9,121 nucleotides of DNA from GCA-2688775 sp964524225 (GCA_964524225.1 CAZGEW010000057.1:1-9121); one strand, 5' to 3'; shown: positions 1 through 5,259, counted from the first letter of the stretch. Numbers and translations: made by a program. The notes: generated by a model from the sequence alone, not told the origin.

Positions 1-14
1 ACGTTACACAAACT

Positions 15-22
15 TTTATATA
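15..22 (+). promoter_or_regulatory. TATA box for the zinc-ribbon/NYN genes
   Basis: TTTATATA begins exactly 31 nt before the ATG at 46. This is the usual archaeal TATA-to-start-site distance, so transcription should begin at or next to the A of the start codon and give a leaderless mRNA. There is no Shine-Dalgarno sequence before this ATG, which agrees. Confidence 0.6.
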
Positions 23-45
23 TTAGCTTAGTATGCAAATAATTA

Positions 46-204
46 ATGAATCATAACGAGCAAGAGATTGAAAAAAAGTTGCACAAATTTTCTGTTATTA
101 AGGTGTGCCCAAAATGTAGACAATTGAGCTTGGCTTACAGTAGAAATTCAATTTATTGCTCAAATTGCGGATTCAAGGAAGAAATGACAAAAGTAGGTGG
201 TTAA
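46..204 (+). CDS. Small zinc-ribbon protein (52 aa)
   Basis: This short frame encodes 52 residues with two CxxC knuckles: CPKC at residues 21-24 and CSNC at 38-41, followed by GF. The 13-residue spacing between the pairs is typical of a treble-clef or zinc-ribbon fold holding one Zn2+. A charged, probably helical stretch (residues 4-14) precedes the ribbon. The ATG is chosen because a TATA box lies 31 nt upstream, giving a leaderless start. The stop (202-204) directly abuts the GTG of the NYN gene, so the two are co-transcribed and probably translationally coupled. Archaeal mini zinc ribbons often bind RNA, ribosomes or RNA polymerase. A role as nucleic-acid-binding partner of the NYN protein is inference; the exact family is not recognised. 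Confidence 0.75.
   Translation: MNHNEQEIEKKLHKFSVIKVCPKCRQLSLAYSRNSIYCSNCGFKEEMTKVGG
195..199 (+). promoter_or_regulatory. Shine-Dalgarno site for the NYN gene
   Basis: AGGTG matches the archaeal 16S anti-SD complement (GGAGGTGAT) and sits 5 nt before the GTG at 205. It lies inside the last codons of the zinc-ribbon gene and supports GTG as the start of the NYN gene. Confidence 0.6.
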
Positions 205-711
205 GTGGCGGTACACTTCAGAGACCAAAGAGTTGGAGTTTTTGTTGATGTTCAGAATATGTATTACTCTGCAAAGAATTTGTATAATGCGAAAGTCAAT
301 TTTACTCAGATATTAAAGGCGGCTGTTGGAAATAGAAGCTTGATAAGAGCTATAGCTTATGTGATAAAAGCTGATGTCAAAGAAGAGCAAAATTTCTTTG
401 ATGCACTTGAGAAAATTGGTTTTGAAGTCAGAGCAAAAGACTTGCAGATTTTTGCAGGTGGAGCAAAAAAAGGTGATTGGGATATTGGTTTAGCTATGGA
501 CACTATTGAGTTAGCGCCAAAGCTTGATGCAATTATCATAGTTAGTGGCGACGGTGATTATGTACCGTTAGTCAAACACTTGAGGCATGCACTAGGGTGT
601 AAGATTGAGGTAATCGCATTTGGAAAATCAAGCTCTTCACTATTGGTACAAGAAGCAGACTCTTTTTTAGATTTAGATTTAGATAGAAAAAGATTTTTAA
701 TATATCGTTAG
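205..711 (+). CDS. NYN-domain (LabA/DUF88-like) PIN-fold nuclease
   Basis: The 168-aa protein is essentially one NYN domain, the PIN-like fold of Mg2+-dependent ribonucleases in the LabA/DUF88 family. The acidic sites expected of this family are visible: D15 with N18 in VGVFVDVQNMY (residues 10-20), D91 and D93 in KKGDWD, D99 in LAMDTIE, and D116/D118 in VSGDGDYVPLV. A Rossmann-like alternation of strands and helices runs through residues 9-140. No extra domain is present. The start is GTG, directly after the zinc-ribbon stop and behind an AGGTG ribosome site. RNA is the likely substrate by family knowledge; the specific target cannot be read from sequence. The tight coupling to a zinc ribbon suggests the ribbon may supply RNA or ribosome binding (inference). 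A purely structural NYN role cannot be excluded. Confidence 0.85.
   Translation: MAVHFRDQRVGVFVDVQNMYYSAKNLYNAKVNFTQILKAAVGNRSLIRAIAYVIKADVKEEQNFFDALEKIGFEVRAKDLQIFAGGAKKGDWDIGLAMDTIELAPKLDAIIIVSGDGDYVPLVKHLRHALGCKIEVIAFGKSSSSLLVQEADSFLDLDLDRKRFLIYR
696..703 (+). promoter_or_regulatory. Possible TATA box for thioredoxin
   Basis: TTTAATAT, preceded by an A-rich BRE-like stretch, lies inside the last codons of the NYN gene. It would place a start site near 727, giving a leader of about 28 nt that carries the GAGGT ribosome site. AT-richness makes chance matches common, so confidence is low. Confidence 0.3.
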
Positions 712-740
712 TTATCAAAATACAATAATAAAAATACTAC

Positions 741-745
741 GAGGT
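741..745 (+). promoter_or_regulatory. Shine-Dalgarno site for thioredoxin
   Basis: GAGGT lies 9 nt before the ATG at 755 and supports that start. The surrounding 16 bases (732-747) match 14 of 16 with the leader of the small gene at 1142. Confidence 0.55.
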
Positions 746-754
746 TTAACATAG

Positions 755-1078
755 ATGCTGGAGCTTACAAAGGACACATTTGATAAAGAAGTTATAAAAA
801 GTAATATACAGATTCTTATAGATTTTTGGGCACCATGGTGTGCGCCATGCAGAATTGTAAGTCCAACACTAGAGAAATTGTCAAAAGAATACACCAACAA
901 GTTACTATTTGCTAAGTTAAATGTAGATGACAACCAAGAGATTGCAGCACAATATGATGTGAGAGGCATACCTTGTATGATAATCTTCAGCAAAGGCAAA
1001 GAGGTTGACAGAATAATAGGTGCTTATCCAGAGGCAGAGTTAAGGAAAAAAATAGATTTGATACTAGCAAATGTATAA
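755..1078 (+). CDS. trxA: Thioredoxin
   Basis: A 107-aa single-domain thioredoxin, the usual length. The redox motif is WCAPC (W28, C29, C32) within DFWAPWCAPCR; the common thioredoxin motif is WCGPC, so Gly is replaced by Ala. Other hallmarks are the buried Asp D23, the VDDNQEIAAQYDVRGIP stretch and the cis-proline P73. It should reduce protein disulfides in the cytoplasm; no signal peptide or membrane segment is present. An unusual third cysteine, C74, directly follows the cis-proline where Thr is the usual residue. It follows the NYN gene after 43 nt with its own ribosome site. Reductant and targets cannot be told from this window. A glutaredoxin-like or DsbA-like role is less likely given the full thioredoxin signature. 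Confidence 0.94.
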   Translation: MLELTKDTFDKEVIKSNIQILIDFWAPWCAPCRIVSPTLEKLSKEYTNKLLFAKLNVDDNQEIAAQYDVRGIPCMIIFSKGKEVDRIIGAYPEAELRKKIDLILANV

Positions 1079-1086
1079 GAGTAAGA

Positions 1087-1104
1087 TACCCCTTATAAGT
1101 GGTA
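1087..1104 (+). promoter_or_regulatory. 18-bp near-perfect palindrome, candidate operator over a TATA-like core
   Basis: TACCCCTTATAAGTGGTA pairs with itself at 8 of 9 positions and has no loop. That form suits a dimeric DNA-binding protein better than an RNA hairpin. Its centre, TTATAA, could act as a TATA box: a start site near 1123 would leave a short leader with the GAGGT site at 1131-1135 ahead of the ATG at 1142. A bound regulator would then block TBP. This is inference from symmetry and position. Confidence 0.4.
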
Positions 1105-1116
1105 AAAATGGAAAGA

Positions 1117-1124
1117 TTTATAAA
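1117..1124 (+). promoter_or_regulatory. Strong BRE/TATA-like element, oddly placed
   Basis: GAAAGA followed by TTTATAAA is a textbook archaeal BRE/TATA pair. However, it lies only 25 nt before the ATG at 1142, so the predicted start site (about 1148) would fall just inside the reading frame. It may be used with short spacing, or the upstream TTATAA in the palindrome may be the working box. Confidence 0.35.
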
Positions 1125-1130
1125 TACTAA

Positions 1131-1135
1131 GAGGT
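1131..1135 (+). promoter_or_regulatory. Shine-Dalgarno site for the small acidic gene
   Basis: GAGGT lies 6 nt before the ATG at 1142, good spacing for ribosome binding. It is the main support for translation of this small frame. Confidence 0.55.
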
Positions 1136-1141
1136 ATTAAA

Positions 1142-1300
1142 ATGAGACAACTAAACCAGTTTTTAGATTTGGAAGAGCTAAATTTTGATTTTGAGTTTGA
1201 AGATAAGATATTAGAGCTAAATGATAGAGAAGCAGATTTGTTGATAAAGAAAGGCTATAAAATCAAAAAACCAATATGGAATGGGTTGGTTGCATCTTAA
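1142..1300 (+). CDS. Small acidic protein (52 aa), unknown function
   Basis: A 52-residue frame fills the gap between thioredoxin and the charged protein. The N-terminal half is acidic and amphipathic (LDLEELNFDFEFEDK, residues 8-22). The C-terminal half is basic (LLIKKGYKIKKP, 33-44) and ends in IWNGLVAS. No Cys, no membrane segment and no recognised motif are present. Support for it being real: a GAGGT ribosome site at the right distance, promoter-like elements upstream, and a following gene only 14 nt downstream. It probably heads the operon that continues through the DUF1461 protein and TIM. I do not recognise the family. The split acidic/basic character could suit a small binding partner, but no function is assigned. 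Confidence 0.6.
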   Translation: MRQLNQFLDLEELNFDFEFEDKILELNDREADLLIKKGYKIKKPIWNGLVAS

Positions 1301-1314
1301 ATATGTTATAAAAC

Positions 1315-1740
1315 ATGTACAAAGTAAAGTGGGATGAGGATAAGTGGAATATACATTCCAGTAGTTATAACTCTTCAAAATATGGTAGTATCTTCTCGAA
1401 CGAGAAAAATGAGGAGGTTAAATATCACGAGCAGAGATATGGCTCAAAAGAAAGATCAATTTCTTCTGATTATATGAGGAGAGAAGACAGCGAAAAAGAA
1501 AGGAAGAAAGAAGGTGATAGTTTATTTGAAGAAGCGGAAGAAAGCAGAAATGAGAAAAATGAAATAAGCGAAGAGGAAATGCAATTTGAAGTAGCCACGC
1601 AGTTATTAGCCAAGCAATTATTTGGTGAAAACAGGAACACAAAAAAGATTGACAACAACAAAGATGATACAAAGACGATAGAAGATGCCATTAAAAATGT
1701 AATAGAGGAAGAGAAAAAGATAATAATTATGGACAATTAA
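1315..1740 (+). CDS. Highly charged low-complexity protein, unknown function
   Basis: A 141-aa protein rich in E, K, N and S and probably largely disordered. Residues 1-60 are Ser/Tyr/Asn-rich with short aromatic patches such as VKWDEDKW. Residues 55-90 are dense in E, K and R and may form a coiled coil or single helix. A more ordered helical patch, MQFEVATQLLAKQLFG (89-104), follows. The end (121-135) is again an E/K-rich helix. There is no signal peptide, membrane segment or catalytic motif. Its stop at 1738-1740 is one base from the ATG of the DUF1461 gene, so the two are almost certainly co-expressed; a cytoplasmic partner of that membrane protein is a guess from context. No Shine-Dalgarno sequence is visible before the ATG. 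The family is not recognised. Confidence 0.7.
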   Translation: MYKVKWDEDKWNIHSSSYNSSKYGSIFSNEKNEEVKYHEQRYGSKERSISSDYMRREDSEKERKKEGDSLFEEAEESRNEKNEISEEEMQFEVATQLLAKQLFGENRNTKKIDNNKDDTKTIEDAIKNVIEEEKKIIIMDN

Positions 1741-1741
1741 T

Positions 1742-2407
1742 ATGAAGTTTATCAATATTACCAATATATTAAAATTTCTGATGATTTTGATTTTACCTTT
1801 CGTAATCTTCCTAACACTCCTCCATACCCTAGGTTTTGACGAATCCTATTTAAATGAGAAAATTCCACAATATGCTAGTCAATACAATTCTAGGGTTTTG
1901 ATACTTCATGAGAGCGTTTTAAATTTTATACAAGGCAAGTCAAATGAGCTTCCAGATGATTTTACAGAGCGAGAGAAACAGCATTTATTGGACGTAAAAA
2001 AATTGGCGCAGATTTCAATAATAGTTCTGTATGGGTTAATTTTTTTGTTTGCTGTGTTATTAGTATTATCATTATCAGTACTTAAAGTAAATAATTTAAT
2101 AATGAATTTTATTGGTAAAGTGCTTCTGTTTGGTGGCTTATTAACACTAATACTTGGCTTTGCTTTATTACTTCTTATCAGCTCAAATTTCTCTGTGACA
2201 TTTGAATGGTTCCACAGATTATTTTTTGAAAAAGGAAGCTATGTGTTTGAGCCATCCAAAGAAATAATTGTCACCATCTACCCAGAAACTTTATTTATGG
2301 ACATTGGAATCAGGATTTCAAAATGGTTTTTTATACTTTCAATTCTTATTATAGTTTTAGGTGCTATATTAATTTTTAAGTCGAAAAGCAAAAAGAATAA
2401 AAATTGA
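1742..2407 (+). CDS. DUF1461/Lit-family integral membrane protein
   Basis: A 221-aa protein with four hydrophobic helices at about residues 9-31, 90-115, 125-147 and 194-213, and a basic cytoplasmic tail (KSKSKKNKN). It matches the DUF1461/TIGR01906 pattern. The first outer loop has FTEREKQHLLDVKKL (74-88) with H81. The second has FEWFHRLFFEKGSYVFEP (154-171) with H158, followed by YPETLFMDIGIRI (180-192). Bacterial members include Lit, the lipoprotein intramolecular transacylase, which moves an acyl chain from the lipid moiety onto the N-terminal cysteine of lipoproteins after LspA cleavage. The two outer-loop histidines fit that type of chemistry. lspA and a lipobox protein occur in this window. 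Whether the archaeal protein does the Lit reaction is uncertain, because classical archaeal lipids lack the ester-linked chain. Start at ATG 1742, one base after the preceding stop. Confidence 0.8.
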   Translation: MKFINITNILKFLMILILPFVIFLTLLHTLGFDESYLNEKIPQYASQYNSRVLILHESVLNFIQGKSNELPDDFTEREKQHLLDVKKLAQISIIVLYGLIFLFAVLLVLSLSVLKVNNLIMNFIGKVLLFGGLLTLILGFALLLLISSNFSVTFEWFHRLFFEKGSYVFEPSKEIIVTIYPETLFMDIGIRISKWFFILSILIIVLGAILIFKSKSKKNKN

Positions 2408-2420
2408 GCTTTACATTGAT

Positions 2421-3188
2421 ATGCAGATGAGAAAAATAATTGTAGCTAACTGGAAGATGAACAAAACAATAAACGAAGCAATTTTTTTAGCCAAAGGGCT
2501 AAAAAAATTGCTTAAAGATGAAAGAAGTGCTGAAATTGTTATATGCCCTCCATTTACCGCACTTCAAGCAGTTTCAAAAGAATTAAAAGGAAGCAAAATT
2601 AAGCTCGGTGCTCAAAACATGCACTATGAGAAATCTGGTGCGTATACTGGTGAAATCTCTGCTGTTATGCTAAAAGATATTGGATGCAGTTATATAATAT
2701 TAGGGCATTCTGAAAGAAGGGACTTTTTTGGAGAAACAAATTTACTCATTAATAAGAAAATTGTGGCTGCCTTGGACTCGTCACTAAAGCCGATTTTGTG
2801 TATTGGAGAGAACCTTGAGCAAAGGAAAAATGATGAAACAAAAGAGGTTATAGAAAATCAGATACATGAGTGCTTGAATAGTGTTAATAAAACTCAAATT
2901 AATAATGTTGTTATTGCTTACGAACCAATTTGGGCAATTAGCAAAGGCGATCCAAACCGCAAGTCTGCTACTCCAGAAGAGGTTGAAGAAATGCATACTT
3001 TGATAAGGAATACAATAGCAAAAATTTATAGCAAAAACATAGCAGACAATTTAATGATAATTTATGGTGGAAGTGTTAACCCAGGCAATGCAAATGTATT
3101 ACTTTCTTTAGCAGATGTAAATGGCGCTTTGGTAGGCAATGCATCACTTGATGCAAAAAGTTTTGCAGAAATTATTAAGGCTGTTTAA
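2421..3188 (+). CDS. tpiA: Triosephosphate isomerase (bacterial-type)
   Basis: A 255-aa TIM barrel that interconverts dihydroxyacetone phosphate and glyceraldehyde-3-phosphate in glycolysis/gluconeogenesis. Catalytic residues are present: N10 and K12 in VANWKMN, H96 in LGHSERR, E168 in AYEPIWA, and the phosphate-binding YGGSV (215-219) and GALVGNAS (235-242). The length is that of bacterial and eukaryotic TIM; most classical archaeal TIMs are nearer 225 aa, so this copy is of bacterial type. Loop 6, normally PxWAIGTGKTAT, here reads PIWAISKGDPNRKSATPEE (169-187), about four residues longer. An ATG six bases downstream (2427) gives MRKIIVANWKMN and may be the true start; no ribosome site separates the two. 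The gene lies 13 nt after the DUF1461 gene and its stop overlaps that of the convergent gene. Confidence 0.96.
   Translation: MQMRKIIVANWKMNKTINEAIFLAKGLKKLLKDERSAEIVICPPFTALQAVSKELKGSKIKLGAQNMHYEKSGAYTGEISAVMLKDIGCSYIILGHSERRDFFGETNLLINKKIVAALDSSLKPILCIGENLEQRKNDETKEVIENQIHECLNSVNKTQINNVVIAYEPIWAISKGDPNRKSATPEEVEEMHTLIRNTIAKIYSKNIADNLMIIYGGSVNPGNANVLLSLADVNGALVGNASLDAKSFAEIIKAV
3185..3188. other. Shared TTAA: overlapping convergent stop codons
   Basis: The palindrome TTAA supplies the TAA stop of TIM on the + strand (3186-3188) and the TAA stop of the pilin-like gene on the - strand (3187-3185). No intergenic terminator fits between them, so each terminator must lie within the neighbouring gene. 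Confidence 0.85.
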
Positions 3189-3742
3189 GGCACTTCAACC
3201 AATAATTTTTGTACAGAAGAGTAAGGCTTTACTTGCTCATCAATTTCTGTTTCGATTTCAACATTAAAAATATAAGTGCCTGATACAGCCTCTTTTGGAA
3301 CTTGTATAGCTATTCCAATGTTTTTTCCTTCATTCTTTTTTATCCTATCTACCCTACTTTCAGGGTTGATAATTAAAGGTACGTTTGGTGGTATAGGAGT
3401 TGCATCATTTTTATAGCCTATAGGCTCTGTAGCATAAACATTAGTTAAGAATTCTTGGCTACCTTCTTGGCTATCAAGTATATTTAAGATTTTTATGCTA
3501 AAAATATCATACGAGCCTCTTTGGATAGTTTTCTTCTCCATTCCTATACATACTCTCTCAGAGCTTCCACACACAATATTGCCTATCTTTTTATCAATAT
3601 TTTCAAGGCTTAATTTTTCAAATTCATTTGCTTTTGTATAAAGGTCAGAGATAAACTTTATTCCAAAGCCTAGCATAACTAATGAGATTAGGATTACAAC
3701 AATGAAGTTAAGTGACAATTCTATTGATTTTTTGTTTAGCAT
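3185..3742 (-). CDS. Pilin-like membrane-anchored extracellular protein
   Basis: A 185-aa protein starting MLNKKSIELSLNF and continuing into one hydrophobic helix (residues 12-33). A short basic head, small residue, then hydrophobic helix is the pattern of archaeal class III (type IV pilin-like) signal peptides, with possible cleavage near residues 5-6. I do not see the canonical Glu+5, so processing is uncertain. A helical stalk (34-55) leads to a predicted beta-rich outer domain with two cysteines, C58 and C65, that could form a disulfide. The C-terminal part (GKNIGIAIQVPKEAVSGTY and onward, ending LLVEVP) looks like an Ig-type beta-sandwich. The start is fixed by a GGGGTGA ribosome site and a one-base overlap (TAATG) with the lipoprotein gene, so the two probably act together at the cell surface. 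Function unknown. Confidence 0.72.
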   Translation of the reverse strand: MLNKKSIELSLNFIVVILISLVMLGFGIKFISDLYTKANEFEKLSLENIDKKIGNIVCGSSERVCIGMEKKTIQRGSYDIFSIKILNILDSQEGSQEFLTNVYATEPIGYKNDATPIPPNVPLIINPESRVDRIKKNEGKNIGIAIQVPKEAVSGTYIFNVEIETEIDEQVKPYSSVQKLLVEVP

Positions 3743-4581
3743 TATTCACCCCTGACAAAAAAGACAGGCTTAGAGGGTGAATTGAAGGTGGCTCTTACAA
3801 TCTCGTCTTTGTATATGGTTGTGCCATCTGGTGCTCTGCCAGCTGACACTTTCTTTGTATAAGTGTAGTCTATGCTGTACCTGAAAGAACCGCTTTCTTC
3901 AATTTCTTGTGTTCTATAGCCCAGATTTAATTTTATTCCTATGTTTAATTGGTCACCAATTCCGTTAAGCTCAATTTCCAAGTCTTCAGTTGCAACAAGC
4001 TGCTCTAGTCTTACGTATTGGCTTATGTAAAATAATTTCATCTTTGTGAGCTTAATTGGCAATACTAAATTCTCATTAAGGTCATCTAAGCTTAGAGTGA
4101 ATTCAAAATAGTCTTTGTTTATACCAAATGGCTTTGGGTATTTAACTACAGAGCTTATCTTAAAGAAGCTGGTGCTTATTGTATCCAGCAAGTTCTGCGG
4201 CAGAATATTTTTTGGCTCTACTCCAAGTATGCATTGATTTTCAGCATCGCAGTAATACATTAGATACTTAGTGTCTTCTGTTCTTGAACCAACCTTGATT
4301 TTTGGCTTACCTTCACATCTACCATAATCTTGTGAGCAAGTACATTTATTTCCTGGCTTATTATCTTCAATAGCATCCTTAACATTATTGCCACAACAAT
4401 TGCTTTGGGTTGATAAAACACATTTTGCATTTATGCATTTTCCAGTTATGCAGGGTTTAGAACTAATGCAGTCCGTATTACTGCTACATTCTACTTTTTG
4501 ACAGCTAGAAATTGTAAGTAATAAAAGTAATAAGATAAATAGTAAGAATATGATGATATGTTTATGTCTTATTTTAATCAA
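3742..4581 (-). CDS. Probable cysteine-rich lipoprotein
   Basis: A 279-aa secreted protein. The N-terminus has a basic head (MIKIRHKH), a hydrophobic core (9-24) and then ISS-C27, which fits the lipobox [LVI][ASTVI][GAS]C cut by signal peptidase II. After C27 there are 12 more cysteines (32, 38, 44, 49, 54, 62, 63, 80, 82, 89, 111, 117), an even number suited to six disulfides if C27 is lipidated. The first run (CSSNTDCISSKPCITGKC, 32-49) resembles small disulfide-rich repeats common in archaeal surface proteins. Residues 125-279 are cysteine-free and predicted beta-rich. The start is TTG: an in-frame TAA lies two codons upstream and there is no in-frame ATG nearby. It is the first gene of a pair with the pilin-like gene. 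The product's role is unknown; an uncleaved membrane anchor is the alternative. Confidence 0.75.
   Translation of the reverse strand: MIKIRHKHIIIFLLFILLLLLLTISSCQKVECSSNTDCISSKPCITGKCINAKCVLSTQSNCCGNNVKDAIEDNKPGNKCTCSQDYGRCEGKPKIKVGSRTEDTKYLMYYCDAENQCILGVEPKNILPQNLLDTISTSFFKISSVVKYPKPFGINKDYFEFTLSLDDLNENLVLPIKLTKMKLFYISQYVRLEQLVATEDLEIELNGIGDQLNIGIKLNLGYRTQEIEESGSFRYSIDYTYTKKVSAGRAPDGTTIYKDEIVRATFNSPSKPVFFVRGE
3746..3752 (-). promoter_or_regulatory. Shine-Dalgarno site for the pilin-like gene
   Basis: On the - strand, GGGGTGA sits 3 nt before the ATG at 3742, inside the last codons of the lipoprotein gene. It supports coupled translation through the TAATG overlap. Confidence 0.65.
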
Positions 4582-4607
4582 CCCTTATTGTTTTGACATA
4601 ATTTACT

Positions 4608-4625
4608 TTTTTAAACTCATATAAA
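4608..4625 (-). promoter_or_regulatory. Promoter of the lipoprotein operon
   Basis: Two TATA-like boxes are seen on the - strand. TTTATATG (4625-4618) would start transcription near 4594. TTTAAAAA (4615-4608) would start it near 4584, almost leaderless for the TTG at 4581. Either would serve the lipoprotein and pilin-like pair. The 83-nt gap to the winged-helix gene is consistent with a separate promoter. Confidence 0.4.
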
Positions 4626-4664
4626 TAAATTTTGGATTACAGCTTAGTAGAAATCTAAGTTTAG

Positions 4665-5168
4665 CTAAATATTTTCAGTAAGATAAACAGCATAGGTCTT
4701 TCCTTTGACCTCCCTTTTTATCAAATGTTTTTTTTCAAAATTTGTTAGAATTTGGCTAATCTTTGCTTTTGAAAGATCTGTCCTAAATCTCAAAGTTGAT
4801 TGAGTAATACCTTCTTGCTCTTTTATGGCTTTTAGCACCCTTTTTTCATTATCATCTAATGCTTTTATAACTAATTCAAATTTATCTTGCTCTATCTTCA
4901 TATTCTTCTCTTCTTCAAGCCTTTTTAATATTGCTTCTTCACTTGTGCTGAAAAATAATAGATATATTCCAAGAGCCCCTATAAAAGATATTAAACCAAC
5001 AGCCATATGCGACAACCCTATCAATGATTCAACCCTTTGACATTCAGTAGTTGGATAACATTGCAGTGCACTAGTCTGTCTGCCAAGAATCCCCATAAAT
5101 CCAAGTGCTAAAATACCCCCTAATATGCTAAATGATAAAATAATAAACCCAAGCTTTTTGTTCTCCAT
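4665..5168 (-). CDS. Membrane-anchored winged-helix transcriptional regulator
   Basis: A 167-aa protein with two membrane helices (about 7-29 and 51-73), a short outer loop with C37 and C43, a charged linker helix (76-98), and a cytoplasmic winged helix-turn-helix (about 103-163). Within it, DNEKRVLKAIKEQEGITQS, LRFRTDLSKAKISQILTNFEKK and the wing LIKREVKGKTYAVYLTE follow the MarR/ArsR-like pattern of archaeal regulators. Layout N-in, loop-out, C-in puts the DNA-binding part in the cytoplasm. The loop cysteines could form a disulfide and sense the outside redox state (inference). A TATA box 35 nt upstream predicts a leader of only about 5 nt. It is divergent from aIF1A and upstream of the lipoprotein pair; either could be a target, but no operator is evident. 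Confidence 0.78.
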   Translation of the reverse strand: MENKKLGFIILSFSILGGILALGFMGILGRQTSALQCYPTTECQRVESLIGLSHMAVGLISFIGALGIYLLFFSTSEEAILKRLEEEKNMKIEQDKFELVIKALDDNEKRVLKAIKEQEGITQSTLRFRTDLSKAKISQILTNFEKKHLIKREVKGKTYAVYLTENI

Positions 5169-5195
5169 TTATATTTTATTAAATCTTCTTTGGAG

Positions 5196-5203
5196 TATTT
5201 AAA
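5196..5203 (-). promoter_or_regulatory. TATA box for the winged-helix gene
   Basis: On the - strand, CCAAAAAA followed by TTTAAATA fits a BRE/TATA pair and predicts a start site near 5172, four to five bases before the ATG at 5168. No ribosome site is present, which suits a near-leaderless mRNA. Confidence 0.55.
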
Positions 5204-5227
5204 TTTTTTGGCGATGTTTAACAAAAG

Positions 5228-5235
5228 TTATATAA
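5228..5235 (+). promoter_or_regulatory. TATA box for aIF1A
   Basis: AAAAG then TTATATAA lies 32 nt before the ATG at 5260 and predicts a leaderless transcript. It shares the 91-nt gap with the divergent promoter of the winged-helix gene, whose TATA box ends 25 nt away. Confidence 0.6.
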
Positions 5236-5259
5236 ATAAACTTCAATTCAAAATGATAA

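Noticed and set aside
1303..1316. ATGTT...AACAT inverted repeat and TTATAAAA box just before the gene at 1315
   Set aside because: The stem is five weak pairs, and the TATA-like box is too close to the ATG to drive it.
1418..1736. Long open frames on the - strand opposite the charged protein
   Set aside because: They arise from the purine-rich coding strand (E/K codons read backwards as F/S/L). They have no ribosome site or family features.
4585..4599. In-frame ATG at 4599 as a start for the lipoprotein gene
   Set aside because: It reaches a TAA after four codons (ATG TCA AAA CAA TAA), so it cannot extend the protein.
4641..4660. CTTAG...CTAAG hairpin after the winged-helix gene as a terminator
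   Set aside because: Only five AT-rich base pairs with a 7-base loop and no clean T-run in the right direction; likely chance in AT-rich DNA.
4825..5040. 71-codon + strand frame within the winged-helix gene
   Set aside because: It is Ser/Phe-rich antisense sequence of a well-supported gene, with no promoter or ribosome site.
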